From Neisseriales bacterium (GTDB lineage Bacteria > Pseudomonadota > Gammaproteobacteria > Burkholderiales > UBA11063): a stretch of DNA of 64,000 bases. The position numbers and the translations under genes are program-made. The DNA is taken from positions 1 through 64,000 of the forward strand of contig SSGX01000005.1 of assembly GCA_008017155.1 (NCBI GenBank), read 5' to 3'. The notes under the pieces are model-generated. The model was given only the letters and a program-made list of their open reading frames with translations, was not told the DNA's origin and ran no database searches. The stretch's first letter is position 1. Each line of letters begins with the position of its first letter. Below, piece by piece: positions 37,449-46,047 of the stretch.

Positions 37449-39455
37449 ATGAATGAAAGACCAAATCCGGAAGAATTGCTTGTCAAGTATGGCGAGAAAT
37501 CAAAAACTGGTAAACTAACCGTTTTTCTGGGAGCTGCGGCTGGGGTTGGTAAGACAACTGCAATGCTAAAAGCAATTCCTGAACTATTAAATGATGGTAT
37601 AGATGTAGTTATTGGCTATATTGAAACGCATAATCGAAAAGAAACACATGCGCTGTTGCCAAATAATGTAGAAACTATCCCACTACTTCATATTGAACGT
37701 AAAGGACATCAATTAAAAGAACTGAATATTGATGCAATTCTCAGGCATAAACCTCAGTTGGTAGTGATTGATGAACTTGCGCATGCAAATATTCCTGGCT
37801 CGAGAAATGCCAAACGCTATCAAGATGTATTGGAAATCCTTGCAGCTGGAATCGATGTTTATACCGCGTTAAATATTCAGCATATTGAGTCGTTAAATGA
37901 TGTGGTTGGGCAAATTACCGGTATCAATATAACTGAAACTGTACCTGATTCAGTGCTTGAAGAAGCCGAGGAAATCAAGCTTATTGATGTAACTCCCGAT
38001 GAACTGATTGATCGCTTAAAAGATGGCAAAATTTATCAAAAGGAGCGCGCCGCCGCCGCATTAAATAATTTTTTTAGAAAAGGTAATCTGACAGCATTAC
38101 GTGAAATGGCTTTACTTCGAACTGCGCAAAAGGTTCAGGATCAGGTGCAGGAATACCGAACTGAGAAATCTATCAGTGAAGTATGGGCAAGTCATGAAAA
38201 TTTATTAGTTGTTCTAGAACCCGGATATTCAAGTGAGAAAATAATTCGTAGTGGTAAGACTATGGTTGATAAGGGGTTTAGTCGTTGGTATGTTGTGTAT
38301 GTCGATGATGGTAAATTTGAAACCAAATCTTTCAAAGAAAAAGAGAAACTTTTAAAGCTTCTTGATCTTGCAAGGCAACTGGGGGCTGAAACTAGACAAT
38401 TAGCTGGTAGTAATCCAACTGAAACAATTGTAAATTTTGCCCGTCAAAACAATATTAATACGGTTGTTTTATCGCAATATCGGCTTAGTTTATATTATCG
38501 CCTTTTTGGTACCACCTTAGTTGCCAAATTAACAGAGTTAGCTCCAGAACTTAATCTCCATCTTATTCGTGATGAATTTGTTAATAGCAGTCATGAACAA
38601 CTAATCCATAGAAAAGCTCAAAGAAAAATTAACCCGCACAAGGTTATGAGTAAAATATTTTTGAATTTGCTGATCTTTACGCCTCTTGGTATTATCATGT
38701 ACCCATTGGCAAATTATATTCACAATGAAAATATTTTGATGATTTATTTGCTAGTTATAATCTTATCTAATCATGGGCGAGGTAAACTTTCCGCTTTTAT
38801 TGCTGCCTTGATCGCAACTATTTCGTTTGATTTTTTCTTTATTCCCCCAAGGTTATCTTTTGCGATAGCTGATTTACAGTATGGGATTACCTTTGTGATT
38901 ATGGCTGGTGTAGGGATAGCATTTAGTATTGTTAATGGTAATCTTCGTTTTCAGGTAAATAAACTAGCAAAGGCTCAGCGACAAATAAAGCTTGTCTATG
39001 ATGCAAGTAAATCTTTTGCCGAAGCAATGATTGAGGAGCAAGCTATTGAAGTAGTTAGAGAATATATGCCGCAGCTTTTTGCCGTTCAATATGCTATTTT
39101 ATTACCAAGTTTGTCAGAAGAAATAACTATCCGGGATGGATCTTTAGAGCATCAGGGCATTGATTTAACAATTGCAAAATGGGTTTTTGATAATGGTAAG
39201 GCAGCAGGCTTAAAGACAGCAACATTTGCAGCAAGTAAATTATTTTATCTACCAGTTAATTCAAAAATCCGGACTCGTGGAGTGCTGATTTTTAGTCCAG
39301 ATGATGAATTGGAGTTTTTCCTACCAGAAGAACAAACATTATTGGATAATCTTGCTAGTAACCTAGCAACGACATTAGAACGGATTCATTTTACACAAAT
39401 CGCAATTCAAACAGAAGTTGCTTTAATGACTCAAATAAATAACCGAATTGGATAA
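37449..39455 (+). CDS. KdpD-like sensor protein lacking the histidine kinase domain
   Basis: The 668-residue protein has the KdpD N-terminal ATPase-like domain (Walker A GAAAGVGKT, about 28-36; VIDELAHANIPGSRNAKR, about 109-126), a Usp domain (about 245-370), four clustered membrane helices of the DUF4118 type (about 400-505), and a GAF-like domain (about 520-650). It ends at ATTLERIHFTQIAIQTEVALM... with no H box or ATPase domain, so it cannot act as a normal kinase. KdpD homologues normally sense K+ or turgor and phosphorylate KdpE. No kdpFABC or kdpE is near. Short KdpD forms are known in some bacteria. The reading frame has no sign of a downstream kinase remnant. Confidence 0.88.
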   Translation: MNERPNPEELLVKYGEKSKTGKLTVFLGAAAGVGKTTAMLKAIPELLNDGIDVVIGYIETHNRKETHALLPNNVETIPLLHIERKGHQLKELNIDAILRHKPQLVVIDELAHANIPGSRNAKRYQDVLEILAAGIDVYTALNIQHIESLNDVVGQITGINITETVPDSVLEEAEEIKLIDVTPDELIDRLKDGKIYQKERAAAALNNFFRKGNLTALREMALLRTAQKVQDQVQEYRTEKSISEVWASHENLLVVLEPGYSSEKIIRSGKTMVDKGFSRWYVVYVDDGKFETKSFKEKEKLLKLLDLARQLGAETRQLAGSNPTETIVNFARQNNINTVVLSQYRLSLYYRLFGTTLVAKLTELAPELNLHLIRDEFVNSSHEQLIHRKAQRKINPHKVMSKIFLNLLIFTPLGIIMYPLANYIHNENILMIYLLVIILSNHGRGKLSAFIAALIATISFDFFFIPPRLSFAIADLQYGITFVIMAGVGIAFSIVNGNLRFQVNKLAKAQRQIKLVYDASKSFAEAMIEEQAIEVVREYMPQLFAVQYAILLPSLSEEITIRDGSLEHQGIDLTIAKWVFDNGKAAGLKTATFAASKLFYLPVNSKIRTRGVLIFSPDDELEFFLPEEQTLLDNLASNLATTLERIHFTQIAIQTEVALMTQINNRIG

Positions 39456-39515
39456 AGTAAACTATCGAATTTATGCTAAAATTTGATTTAGAATATTAAA
39501 CAAGGATAATCAATA

Positions 39516-41034
39516 GTGTCATTAAATCAAAGCAAAAAAAGTTATTTAAGATTTGCAACATTGATATTATTGCCATTAATCAGTTCGTGTAGTGGAGGAG
39601 GTGGCAGTAGTCAAACAAATAACACAACTCCACTTAGCGAATACAAATCTCTTCTAACATATGTTCCATCATCAAGTTTGCGTTCAGGATTGAATTTAAC
39701 AGCAAATAACCAACAGTCATTCAGTGTAGAATCAACAGTAGTATTAACGCGTATCCGAGTAGAATTTTTTAATAATAATAATTGTAATTCATCTGGTGGT
39801 GGTCTAATTAAGACAATAGATATGAATGGAGGTGCTGGAGTAGCATTTCCTTCTGGAACATATACGAGTAGTGGGACATCAAATTATGCATTATGTCAGA
39901 GATATGATTCAAGTGATGGTTGTACTGTACTTTATGATGCATTTACAGCAAACACCCAACAATCGCTACGCTTTACCTATAGCTATGGGATAGGCAGTGG
40001 TGGACCTGGTGATGTAACAGGAAGTTGTATGTCAGGAAGTGAGAGTAGTGATTATAAAGAAACGATACTAGATTGGTCAGCCAATGGAGGAGTAAGTCAA
40101 TGGGGAGAGTGTCGTGGAAATAACTGTGGTTTCTCCCAGTCATATAATGAGTCATTACCAAGCACTTATAATAATGCACCGTCTATTTTAATCACAGATC
40201 TAACTGGTAATACAGTAAACATGATGGGAACAAGTAATATAACTTTTACTGCAACGATAAGTGGTAGTGGTACATCTACTGTAAGTGCTACACTCACAAA
40301 TTCGGTAACTGGATTAATAGTATCGGATCCAAGTCCGTGTAGCCTAAATGTTCTAGGGGTTAGCAGCTGCACTTTTAGTATTTTACCTTGGTATACTGGT
40401 TTCGATAATAGTACAGTAGGTGTACCGGGATTTGATCCATATACACCTAGTGATACCAGTATATTATTGATGGCAACGAATAATGCGACAATCTCAGGAA
40501 GTGGAGTAACAGCAAATACAATTAATTATCTAATAACTACACCGTATGTATATCTGGCAGCGCCAATGGAAGGAGCAGCCTCGGAAAGTAATACCGGGAT
40601 AACATGGGGACCCGGCGGTACGGTAAGTACTCGTTTTGAAGCTGGGACCGCAGATGGTGGTGGTGCTTGTCCGAGTGGGCAGGAAGTAATGGTGGATAAT
40701 TTAACAGGTTTGATGTGGGTACAAGCACCGAGCAGCACAACTTATAGATGGGCAAATGCACAAACTTCTCCTGCCATTCCCGCTACATATTGCGGTTATA
40801 CAGATTGGCACAGAATTGCTGAGCTTAGTTAATTATGCAGCACCGAATGCCGATCTAGCGGCTTGGTTAATTACTCAAGGGTTTACTAACATTCAGGCTG
40901 ACTATTATTGGTCAGCTACACCAATGAGTAATAATATTTCAATCTGGGTTCTTAATATGGCAGATGGTTATAATGGTACTTTACCCAAAAATTTGGTTGG
41001 TGGTGCTTATGTTTGGCCAGTACGAAGTAGGTAA
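39516..41034 (+). pseudogene. Lipoprotein with C-terminal Lcl (DUF1566) domain, broken by a small deletion
   Basis: A GTG start (AAGGAT upstream) gives a lipoprotein signal ending LISSC followed by SGGGGSSQ, a long Ser/Thr/Gly-rich region with several Cys, and the start of an Lcl domain (MVDNLTGLMWVQAP; CGYTDW at about 426-431). The frame then stops at 40832. The rest of the domain (ELLSLVNYAAPNADLAAWL ... YYWSAT ... YVWPVR) continues in another frame to 41034. Compared with the intact neighbour (TDWRLPNINELLSL), 14 bases coding for RLPNI are missing at about 40809-40810. The gene is thus a recent pseudogene, or phase-variable, or carries an assembly error. Confidence 0.8.
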
Positions 41035-41079
41035 TTACTTCTTATTTCAGCAGCCAATTGAATTAAAAGGGATAAATTT

Positions 41080-41658
41080 ATGAATTATAAAATAGTTAAA
41101 ATTTTGCTTCTAAGTAGCTTTTTTATTATAGCCAATGCAGCGAATATTGCTTATGTCTCCAAAGCTGCACCTGGTGATACTGCTACAGCTGGTGTTGGTA
41201 AAGAGTGGCCAACTACACGCTTTACTGTAAATTCAACTGAAGAGTGTGCTATTGACAATCTGACTGGATTGATGTGGCCAAGAAATGGAAATCTACTTGG
41301 AGCAGGTAGCTGGGGGAGCGCTTCTACATCAGGTACAGCACAAAATCTTGTAGCAGAAATGAATAGCAATCCGAGTGCAACTGGCTATCACTTATGTGGC
41401 TATAGTGACTGGCGCTTACCCAATATTAATGAACTATTAAGTTTATTCAATTATTCTGCAACAAATGGAAACCAAGCGAATTGGCTAAATGGTACCGAAA
41501 TATTTAGTGATGTACAAGGTAGTGAGTACTGGTCATCTACTTCGTATAGTGGTAGTGGTGGTGGAGCTTGGTTTGTTAATATGGCTACTGGGCTGACTGG
41601 CGCGTACACTGATTTGACAGGTGGCTATTCTGTTTGGCCTGTGCGCGGTGGTAAATGA
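41080..41658 (+). CDS. Exported Lcl-domain (DUF1566) protein
   Basis: The 192-residue precursor has signal peptide MNYKIVKILLLSSFFIIANA. The rest is one Lcl/DUF1566 domain: IDNLTGLMWPRNG, HLCGYSDWRLPNINELLSLFNY, SEYWSSTSY, and a final GGYSVWPVRGG. This domain is named from the C-terminal part of the Legionella collagen-like adhesin and is common in surface proteins. AAAGGG lies before the ATG. It is the intact tandem partner of the broken gene upstream. Confidence 0.82.
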   Translation: MNYKIVKILLLSSFFIIANAANIAYVSKAAPGDTATAGVGKEWPTTRFTVNSTEECAIDNLTGLMWPRNGNLLGAGSWGSASTSGTAQNLVAEMNSNPSATGYHLCGYSDWRLPNINELLSLFNYSATNGNQANWLNGTEIFSDVQGSEYWSSTSYSGSGGGAWFVNMATGLTGAYTDLTGGYSVWPVRGGK

Positions 41659-41801
41659 ACTCTTAGCTCACTGATTTTCTACTTTTTAGATAGTTAAAAT
41701 TTATCAATTCAACTAGGGGGTAAAGTAAGTGATTATTCAAAAATAGGGTTTTAGAATAAATGATAAAAATAAAATGGAATTTATTTAAAGGCAATCCAAA
41801 A

Positions 41802-42305
41802 TTACTTAAAAAGCAAGTCTAATTCTGGCAATAAAATTTCGATTAGTACAAAAGATTCTGTATTATATGTGAATAGCGATTTTCGTTGCCAAAATTGTTG
41901 CGATTGTTGATATTTATGACTTAGTAAGTTATCGGTAAGTAAGGGATAGTCTAAGAGCTCGTTAATTGTAATCAATTCTATTAACATGTCTGATTCACGC
42001 TTTACCCTGCTATCTTTTGCAAAAAGGAACTTTCCAATAGGCGTGGTGCTGGCATTTTTAAGTAAGCTATGAAAATACTGATTTTTTATATCTGTCTGAC
42101 TGCAAGCTAAGACAACTGGAGTATTATCCAGATTAAGTATTGTATAACGGCGAAAATACTGCCCGTGATATTCTTCAGATAAAAGAGTAACGGTTAAATG
42201 GTGTCCTTTTTCTTCCAGTTGTTTAGTCATAGAACCACATGAGCCAAGTAGCTCTTCAAATTCGTGATGTTCTGGGTATCCCATTAGTGGTTTAGACTGA
42301 ACCAT
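41802..42305 (-). CDS. ubiC: Chorismate-pyruvate lyase
   Basis: The 167-residue enzyme converts chorismate to 4-hydroxybenzoate and pyruvate, the first step of ubiquinone synthesis. It aligns with E. coli UbiC in SMTKQLEEKGHHLTVTLL, in the Arg of YFRRYTIL (active-site Arg76 in E. coli), in TTPIGKFLF, and in the C-terminal LIEILLP with the active-site Glu. It overlaps the apaH end by 14 bases, so the two are probably one transcript. No other ubi gene is adjacent. Confidence 0.85.
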   Translation of the reverse strand: MVQSKPLMGYPEHHEFEELLGSCGSMTKQLEEKGHHLTVTLLSEEYHGQYFRRYTILNLDNTPVVLACSQTDIKNQYFHSLLKNASTTPIGKFLFAKDSRVKRESDMLIELITINELLDYPLLTDNLLSHKYQQSQQFWQRKSLFTYNTESFVLIEILLPELDLLFK

Positions 42306-43101
42306 ACATTACCTGTGCAATTTCTGAATTTTCAAGGTTAATTGCAGTTAATTTACGCCCCCAAGCACAGCCAGTATCTAATGCTAGATAGTGTCTATCA
42401 TGAAAGAAGCCAAGCGCTGCCCAGTGACCAAAAATAATTTTTTTATCGATGCTCGAATCAAACGGTGCATGGAACCATGGAACTAGATCTTCTGGGACAT
42501 TACCAAGCATACCTTTAAATTTATAATCAAGCGAGTAATCATTACGGTTAAGTAAGCGCATTCTGGTACAGGCATTAATAACAAATTTCATTTTTTTGAA
42601 ATGATCCATATTGACATCCCAGTTATTCGGCTTATTACCATAAATTCTCTCAATGAAACGGCGATAATCGCCAGATTTCAGATGATTACTAATCGCATGA
42701 TTAATATGTAATAATTCATTGAAGTCCATTTGTGGGTATATTCCGGCATGTACTAGTATATATTGACTATCATGGTAAATTAGTGGACAAGAGCGAATCC
42801 AATCAATATAGCGGTTAATATTCTTGTCCCGCAATAATGGGGCGAGTGTGTCTTCATTATCTGGACGAATCAAATTGGCATGTCGCGCTAGGAGATAGAT
42901 GTCATGATTACCTAAGACGGTAATTACCGAATCCTGATTTTTGTATAGCCATTTGATTACTTCTAGTGAGTCGGGTCCACGATTGACTAGGTCGCCAACC
43001 AGATATAAGACATCCTTACTTGGATTAAAATCAATGATTTTAAGCAATTGCATGAGTTCTTTGTAGCAACCCTGAATATCACCTATTGCATATCTAGCCA
43101 T
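42292..43101 (-). CDS. apaH: Symmetrical diadenosine tetraphosphatase
   Basis: The 269-residue protein is a calcineurin-type phosphoesterase with GDIQGCYKEL, GDLVNRGPDS and GNHD motifs near the N-terminus, and FGHWAALG and LDTGCAWGRKLTAI near the C-terminus, all typical of ApaH. It hydrolyses Ap4A to two ADP and also decaps Np4-RNA. The start is ATG, with ubiC overlapping downstream. It is divergent from rep. Confidence 0.95.
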   Translation of the reverse strand: MARYAIGDIQGCYKELMQLLKIIDFNPSKDVLYLVGDLVNRGPDSLEVIKWLYKNQDSVITVLGNHDIYLLARHANLIRPDNEDTLAPLLRDKNINRYIDWIRSCPLIYHDSQYILVHAGIYPQMDFNELLHINHAISNHLKSGDYRRFIERIYGNKPNNWDVNMDHFKKMKFVINACTRMRLLNRNDYSLDYKFKGMLGNVPEDLVPWFHAPFDSSIDKKIIFGHWAALGFFHDRHYLALDTGCAWGRKLTAINLENSEIAQVMYGSV

Positions 43102-43222
43102 TCAAGTCCTCTGGTTCGGTTAAAATACTGTGTTTTTAAACACAAAATTTTAGCATAGATAAACGGTAGCTGCTTAGACTATATTTATATGAATGTTGTC
43201 ACAAGGATTATATTTACTTACG

Positions 43223-45229
43223 ATGCAAGAACTACTCGATAAATTAAATCCCGCACAGCGTAGTGCTGTTACTTATACCTCTGGACCATTATTGGTACTT
43301 GCGGGTGCTGGTAGTGGCAAGACAAGGGTGATTACACATAAGATTTCTTATCTGATTAAAGAACGTGGTATTCAGGCGAAGCACATCACTGCCATAACCT
43401 TTACCAATAAAGCCGCCAAAGAAATGCAGGAACGAGCAACTAAGCTAGTGCAGGGGCTTAATTTACGTGGGCTTACTATTTGTACTTTTCATGCACTAGG
43501 GCTAAAGATTTTAAGAGAAGAAGCGAGTAACCTTAATTATAAAAAGAATTTTTCAATATTAGATAGCTATGACTGCGGAAAAATCATCAGTGATATTGTT
43601 GAATCTACTGATAAAAATATTATTCGTAGCATTCAAAGCCAGATTTCGCTTTGGAAAAATGATTTTGTTAGTCCCGAACAGCTTTTGGCGGATAAGAGTG
43701 ATGAGGCGCTTTGGTTTAAGGCACAGGTCTATCGGCAATATCAGGATTTACTAAAGGTCTATCAGGCATTTGACTTTGATGATTTGATTCGGGTTCCTGT
43801 TGATCTACTATCCTCTAATTTGGCAGTTTTACACAAATGGCAGTTAAAAATCAGATATTTATTGATTGATGAATATCAAGACACCAATACCAGCCAGTAT
43901 CGGCTAATCAAGCTATTAAGTGGTAGTCAGGGGCAATTCACTGCTGTTGGTGATGACGACCAATCAATTTACGCTTGGCGTGGTGCTAACTCGAATAACC
44001 TTAAACTATTACAAACCGATTATCCTAAGCTCGAAATTATCAAGCTAGAGCAAAATTATCGCTCAACGATTACTATTTTGAATGCGGCTAATAATGTGAT
44101 TCAAAATAACCCAAAGCTATTTGAAAAAAAGTTATGGAGTGAGTATGGCAATGGTGAGGCAATTCGGGTTATTAGCTGCAATAATGAGGAATCAGAAGCC
44201 GATACAATTTCGCGCCGCATAATGTTACACCAACTGCATAATAATACTCGTTTTTCAGATTATGCGATTCTTTATCGGAGTAATTACCAATCACGAGTCC
44301 TTGAACAGGCATTACGTAATTACAAAATACCCTATACGATAGCAGGTGGACAGTCATTCTTTGATCGTGCTGAGATAAAAGATATCATGGCGTATCTGAA
44401 GCTGATTTATAATGAAGATGATGATACTGCATTTATTCGCGCAGTAACAACTCCCAAGCGTGGGGTCGGTGAAGTTACCTTAAACCGTCTTTCTGAATAT
44501 GCGAATAGACGCCAAATTTCACTATTTACTGCCATATTTGAAGAAGGCTTTGCCAGCCAATGTAATCCGGTACAATATGAGTCCTTGCTTGAATTTGGCA
44601 AATTTGTAAATTATATTCAGGAACGACAGGAAAAAGAGCGTGCTGGTGATTTATTGCAGCAGTTACTAAAGGCGATAAATTATGAAGGCTATCTCTATGA
44701 TATGGAAGAACCAAAGAGTGCTGAAAAAAAATATGGCAATGTTTTAAGTTTTACCGAATGGCTGACTAAAAAAGGTGATGAAGATAATAAATCTTTACCG
44801 GAATTAATTCAAAATGTCGCCTTGATCAGTCTTCTCGATGGTAGGGAAGAGGAAGAACCAAATGCTGTAAAATTGACTACATTACATGCAGCCAAAGGTC
44901 TTGAATATCCTTATGTTTTTTTGATCGGTTGTGAAGAAGGAATTTTACCGCACCAAGAGTCAGTCATTAGTGATATGATTGAAGAAGAGCGGCGTTTGAT
45001 GTATGTCGGGATAACTCGGGCACAGTATGAATTAACCATTAGTTACTGTGAACAACGGCGGAAAGCTGGTTCGCTTGAAGTCAGGGAACGTTCCAGATTT
45101 CTTGAAGAAATGGGAACTAACAATATCGTTGATGAAGCTAGACGCAAGAATGAGAAAATAAGTGATAAGGCAGAATTACAGCAAAAATTTGGTTTACTGC
45201 GTTCGCTTTTGAAACAAACCACTGATTAG
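43223..45229 (+). CDS. rep: ATP-dependent DNA helicase Rep (UvrD/Rep superfamily 1)
   Basis: The protein has 668 residues from the ATG at 43223 (MQELLDKLNPAQ, where the family begins). An ATG at 43193 in frame would add ten residues and cannot be ruled out. Motifs: Walker A AGAGSGKTRVI, motif Ia TFTNKAAKEMQER, DEYQDTN (motif II), GDDDQSIYAWRGA (III), and TTLHAAKGLEYPYVFLIG and VGITRA (V, VI). It unwinds DNA 3' to 5' and helps replication past obstacles. Length fits Rep better than UvrD. Confidence 0.93.
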   Translation: MQELLDKLNPAQRSAVTYTSGPLLVLAGAGSGKTRVITHKISYLIKERGIQAKHITAITFTNKAAKEMQERATKLVQGLNLRGLTICTFHALGLKILREEASNLNYKKNFSILDSYDCGKIISDIVESTDKNIIRSIQSQISLWKNDFVSPEQLLADKSDEALWFKAQVYRQYQDLLKVYQAFDFDDLIRVPVDLLSSNLAVLHKWQLKIRYLLIDEYQDTNTSQYRLIKLLSGSQGQFTAVGDDDQSIYAWRGANSNNLKLLQTDYPKLEIIKLEQNYRSTITILNAANNVIQNNPKLFEKKLWSEYGNGEAIRVISCNNEESEADTISRRIMLHQLHNNTRFSDYAILYRSNYQSRVLEQALRNYKIPYTIAGGQSFFDRAEIKDIMAYLKLIYNEDDDTAFIRAVTTPKRGVGEVTLNRLSEYANRRQISLFTAIFEEGFASQCNPVQYESLLEFGKFVNYIQERQEKERAGDLLQQLLKAINYEGYLYDMEEPKSAEKKYGNVLSFTEWLTKKGDEDNKSLPELIQNVALISLLDGREEEEPNAVKLTTLHAAKGLEYPYVFLIGCEEGILPHQESVISDMIEEERRLMYVGITRAQYELTISYCEQRRKAGSLEVRERSRFLEEMGTNNIVDEARRKNEKISDKAELQQKFGLLRSLLKQTTD

Positions 45230-45339
45230 TTTACATTTATATTTTATAAAAATGGTTGAATGTGCAATTATTTTTTAGTCGGGTTTTTGATTGGTATATA
45301 ATAGCTTACTGAATGATTGGGATTTAATGGAGATTTATT

Positions 45340-46023
45340 ATGAATAAACCAGTTTTGTTTATTATTCCCGGCGCTTGTGCTTTTGGATCACAGCTTACCT
45401 TAGAGTGGGTAAAAGAACCATATCAGGTGGGGCTAACTACACCAGAAATTAGAGCAAGTAGTCAATTTCGAGCAATCAATCCGGCTGGTAAAGTCGGTGC
45501 TTTGAAGGATGGTCATAATGTTGTTGGTGAGAATCTAGCAATTTTGCTATACCTAGCTGACAAATACCAAGATAAAGGAATCTGCCCTGCTACTGGCACT
45601 CAAGAGCGCGCTCGTGTTTACCAGTGGTTATCTTACTTATCTTCAACTCTTCACCCTGCATTTGGACAGGTCAATTTTCCGGGACGCTTTGTTCCATCTG
45701 AGTTATCTGAAGTATTTAAGCAGATGGCACTAGAACGCTTGTTCGCCGTGTTGAATTATATGAATGATAGTTTTAATGAACATGGTTTATTAGTTATGGA
45801 TAAACCAACAATAGTTGAGGCACAAGCCTATGGCTTACTTCGCTGGAGTAAAGGGTTTCATGGTAGTGCCCCAGTTGTTGATATTAATGACTTTCCAAAA
45901 ATTAAGCAATTTTTAGAGCGCATGGAGAGTGATATGGCAGTCAAAAATGCATTATTGATTGAAGCAGGTAATGCTGAATCTATTAAAGATAGCCAGTTTG
46001 CTGGTTACTTTACATTTGATTAA
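45340..46023 (+). CDS. Glutathione S-transferase family protein
   Basis: The 227-residue cytosolic protein has a thioredoxin-fold N-terminal domain (PGACAFGSQLTLEW; FRAINPAGKVGAL; GENLAILLYLADKY with the glutathione-contact Glu-Asn in place of the usual Glu-Ser) and a helical C-terminal domain. It resembles bacterial beta/GstA-type transferases. AATGGAG precedes the ATG, and a TATAAT at 45297-45302 is a likely -10. The next gene starts 24 bases on. The substrate is not known. Confidence 0.83.
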   Translation: MNKPVLFIIPGACAFGSQLTLEWVKEPYQVGLTTPEIRASSQFRAINPAGKVGALKDGHNVVGENLAILLYLADKYQDKGICPATGTQERARVYQWLSYLSSTLHPAFGQVNFPGRFVPSELSEVFKQMALERLFAVLNYMNDSFNEHGLLVMDKPTIVEAQAYGLLRWSKGFHGSAPVVDINDFPKIKQFLERMESDMAVKNALLIEAGNAESIKDSQFAGYFTFD

Positions 46024-46047
46024 TAGCTCTTACAACAAGGATGTAAT

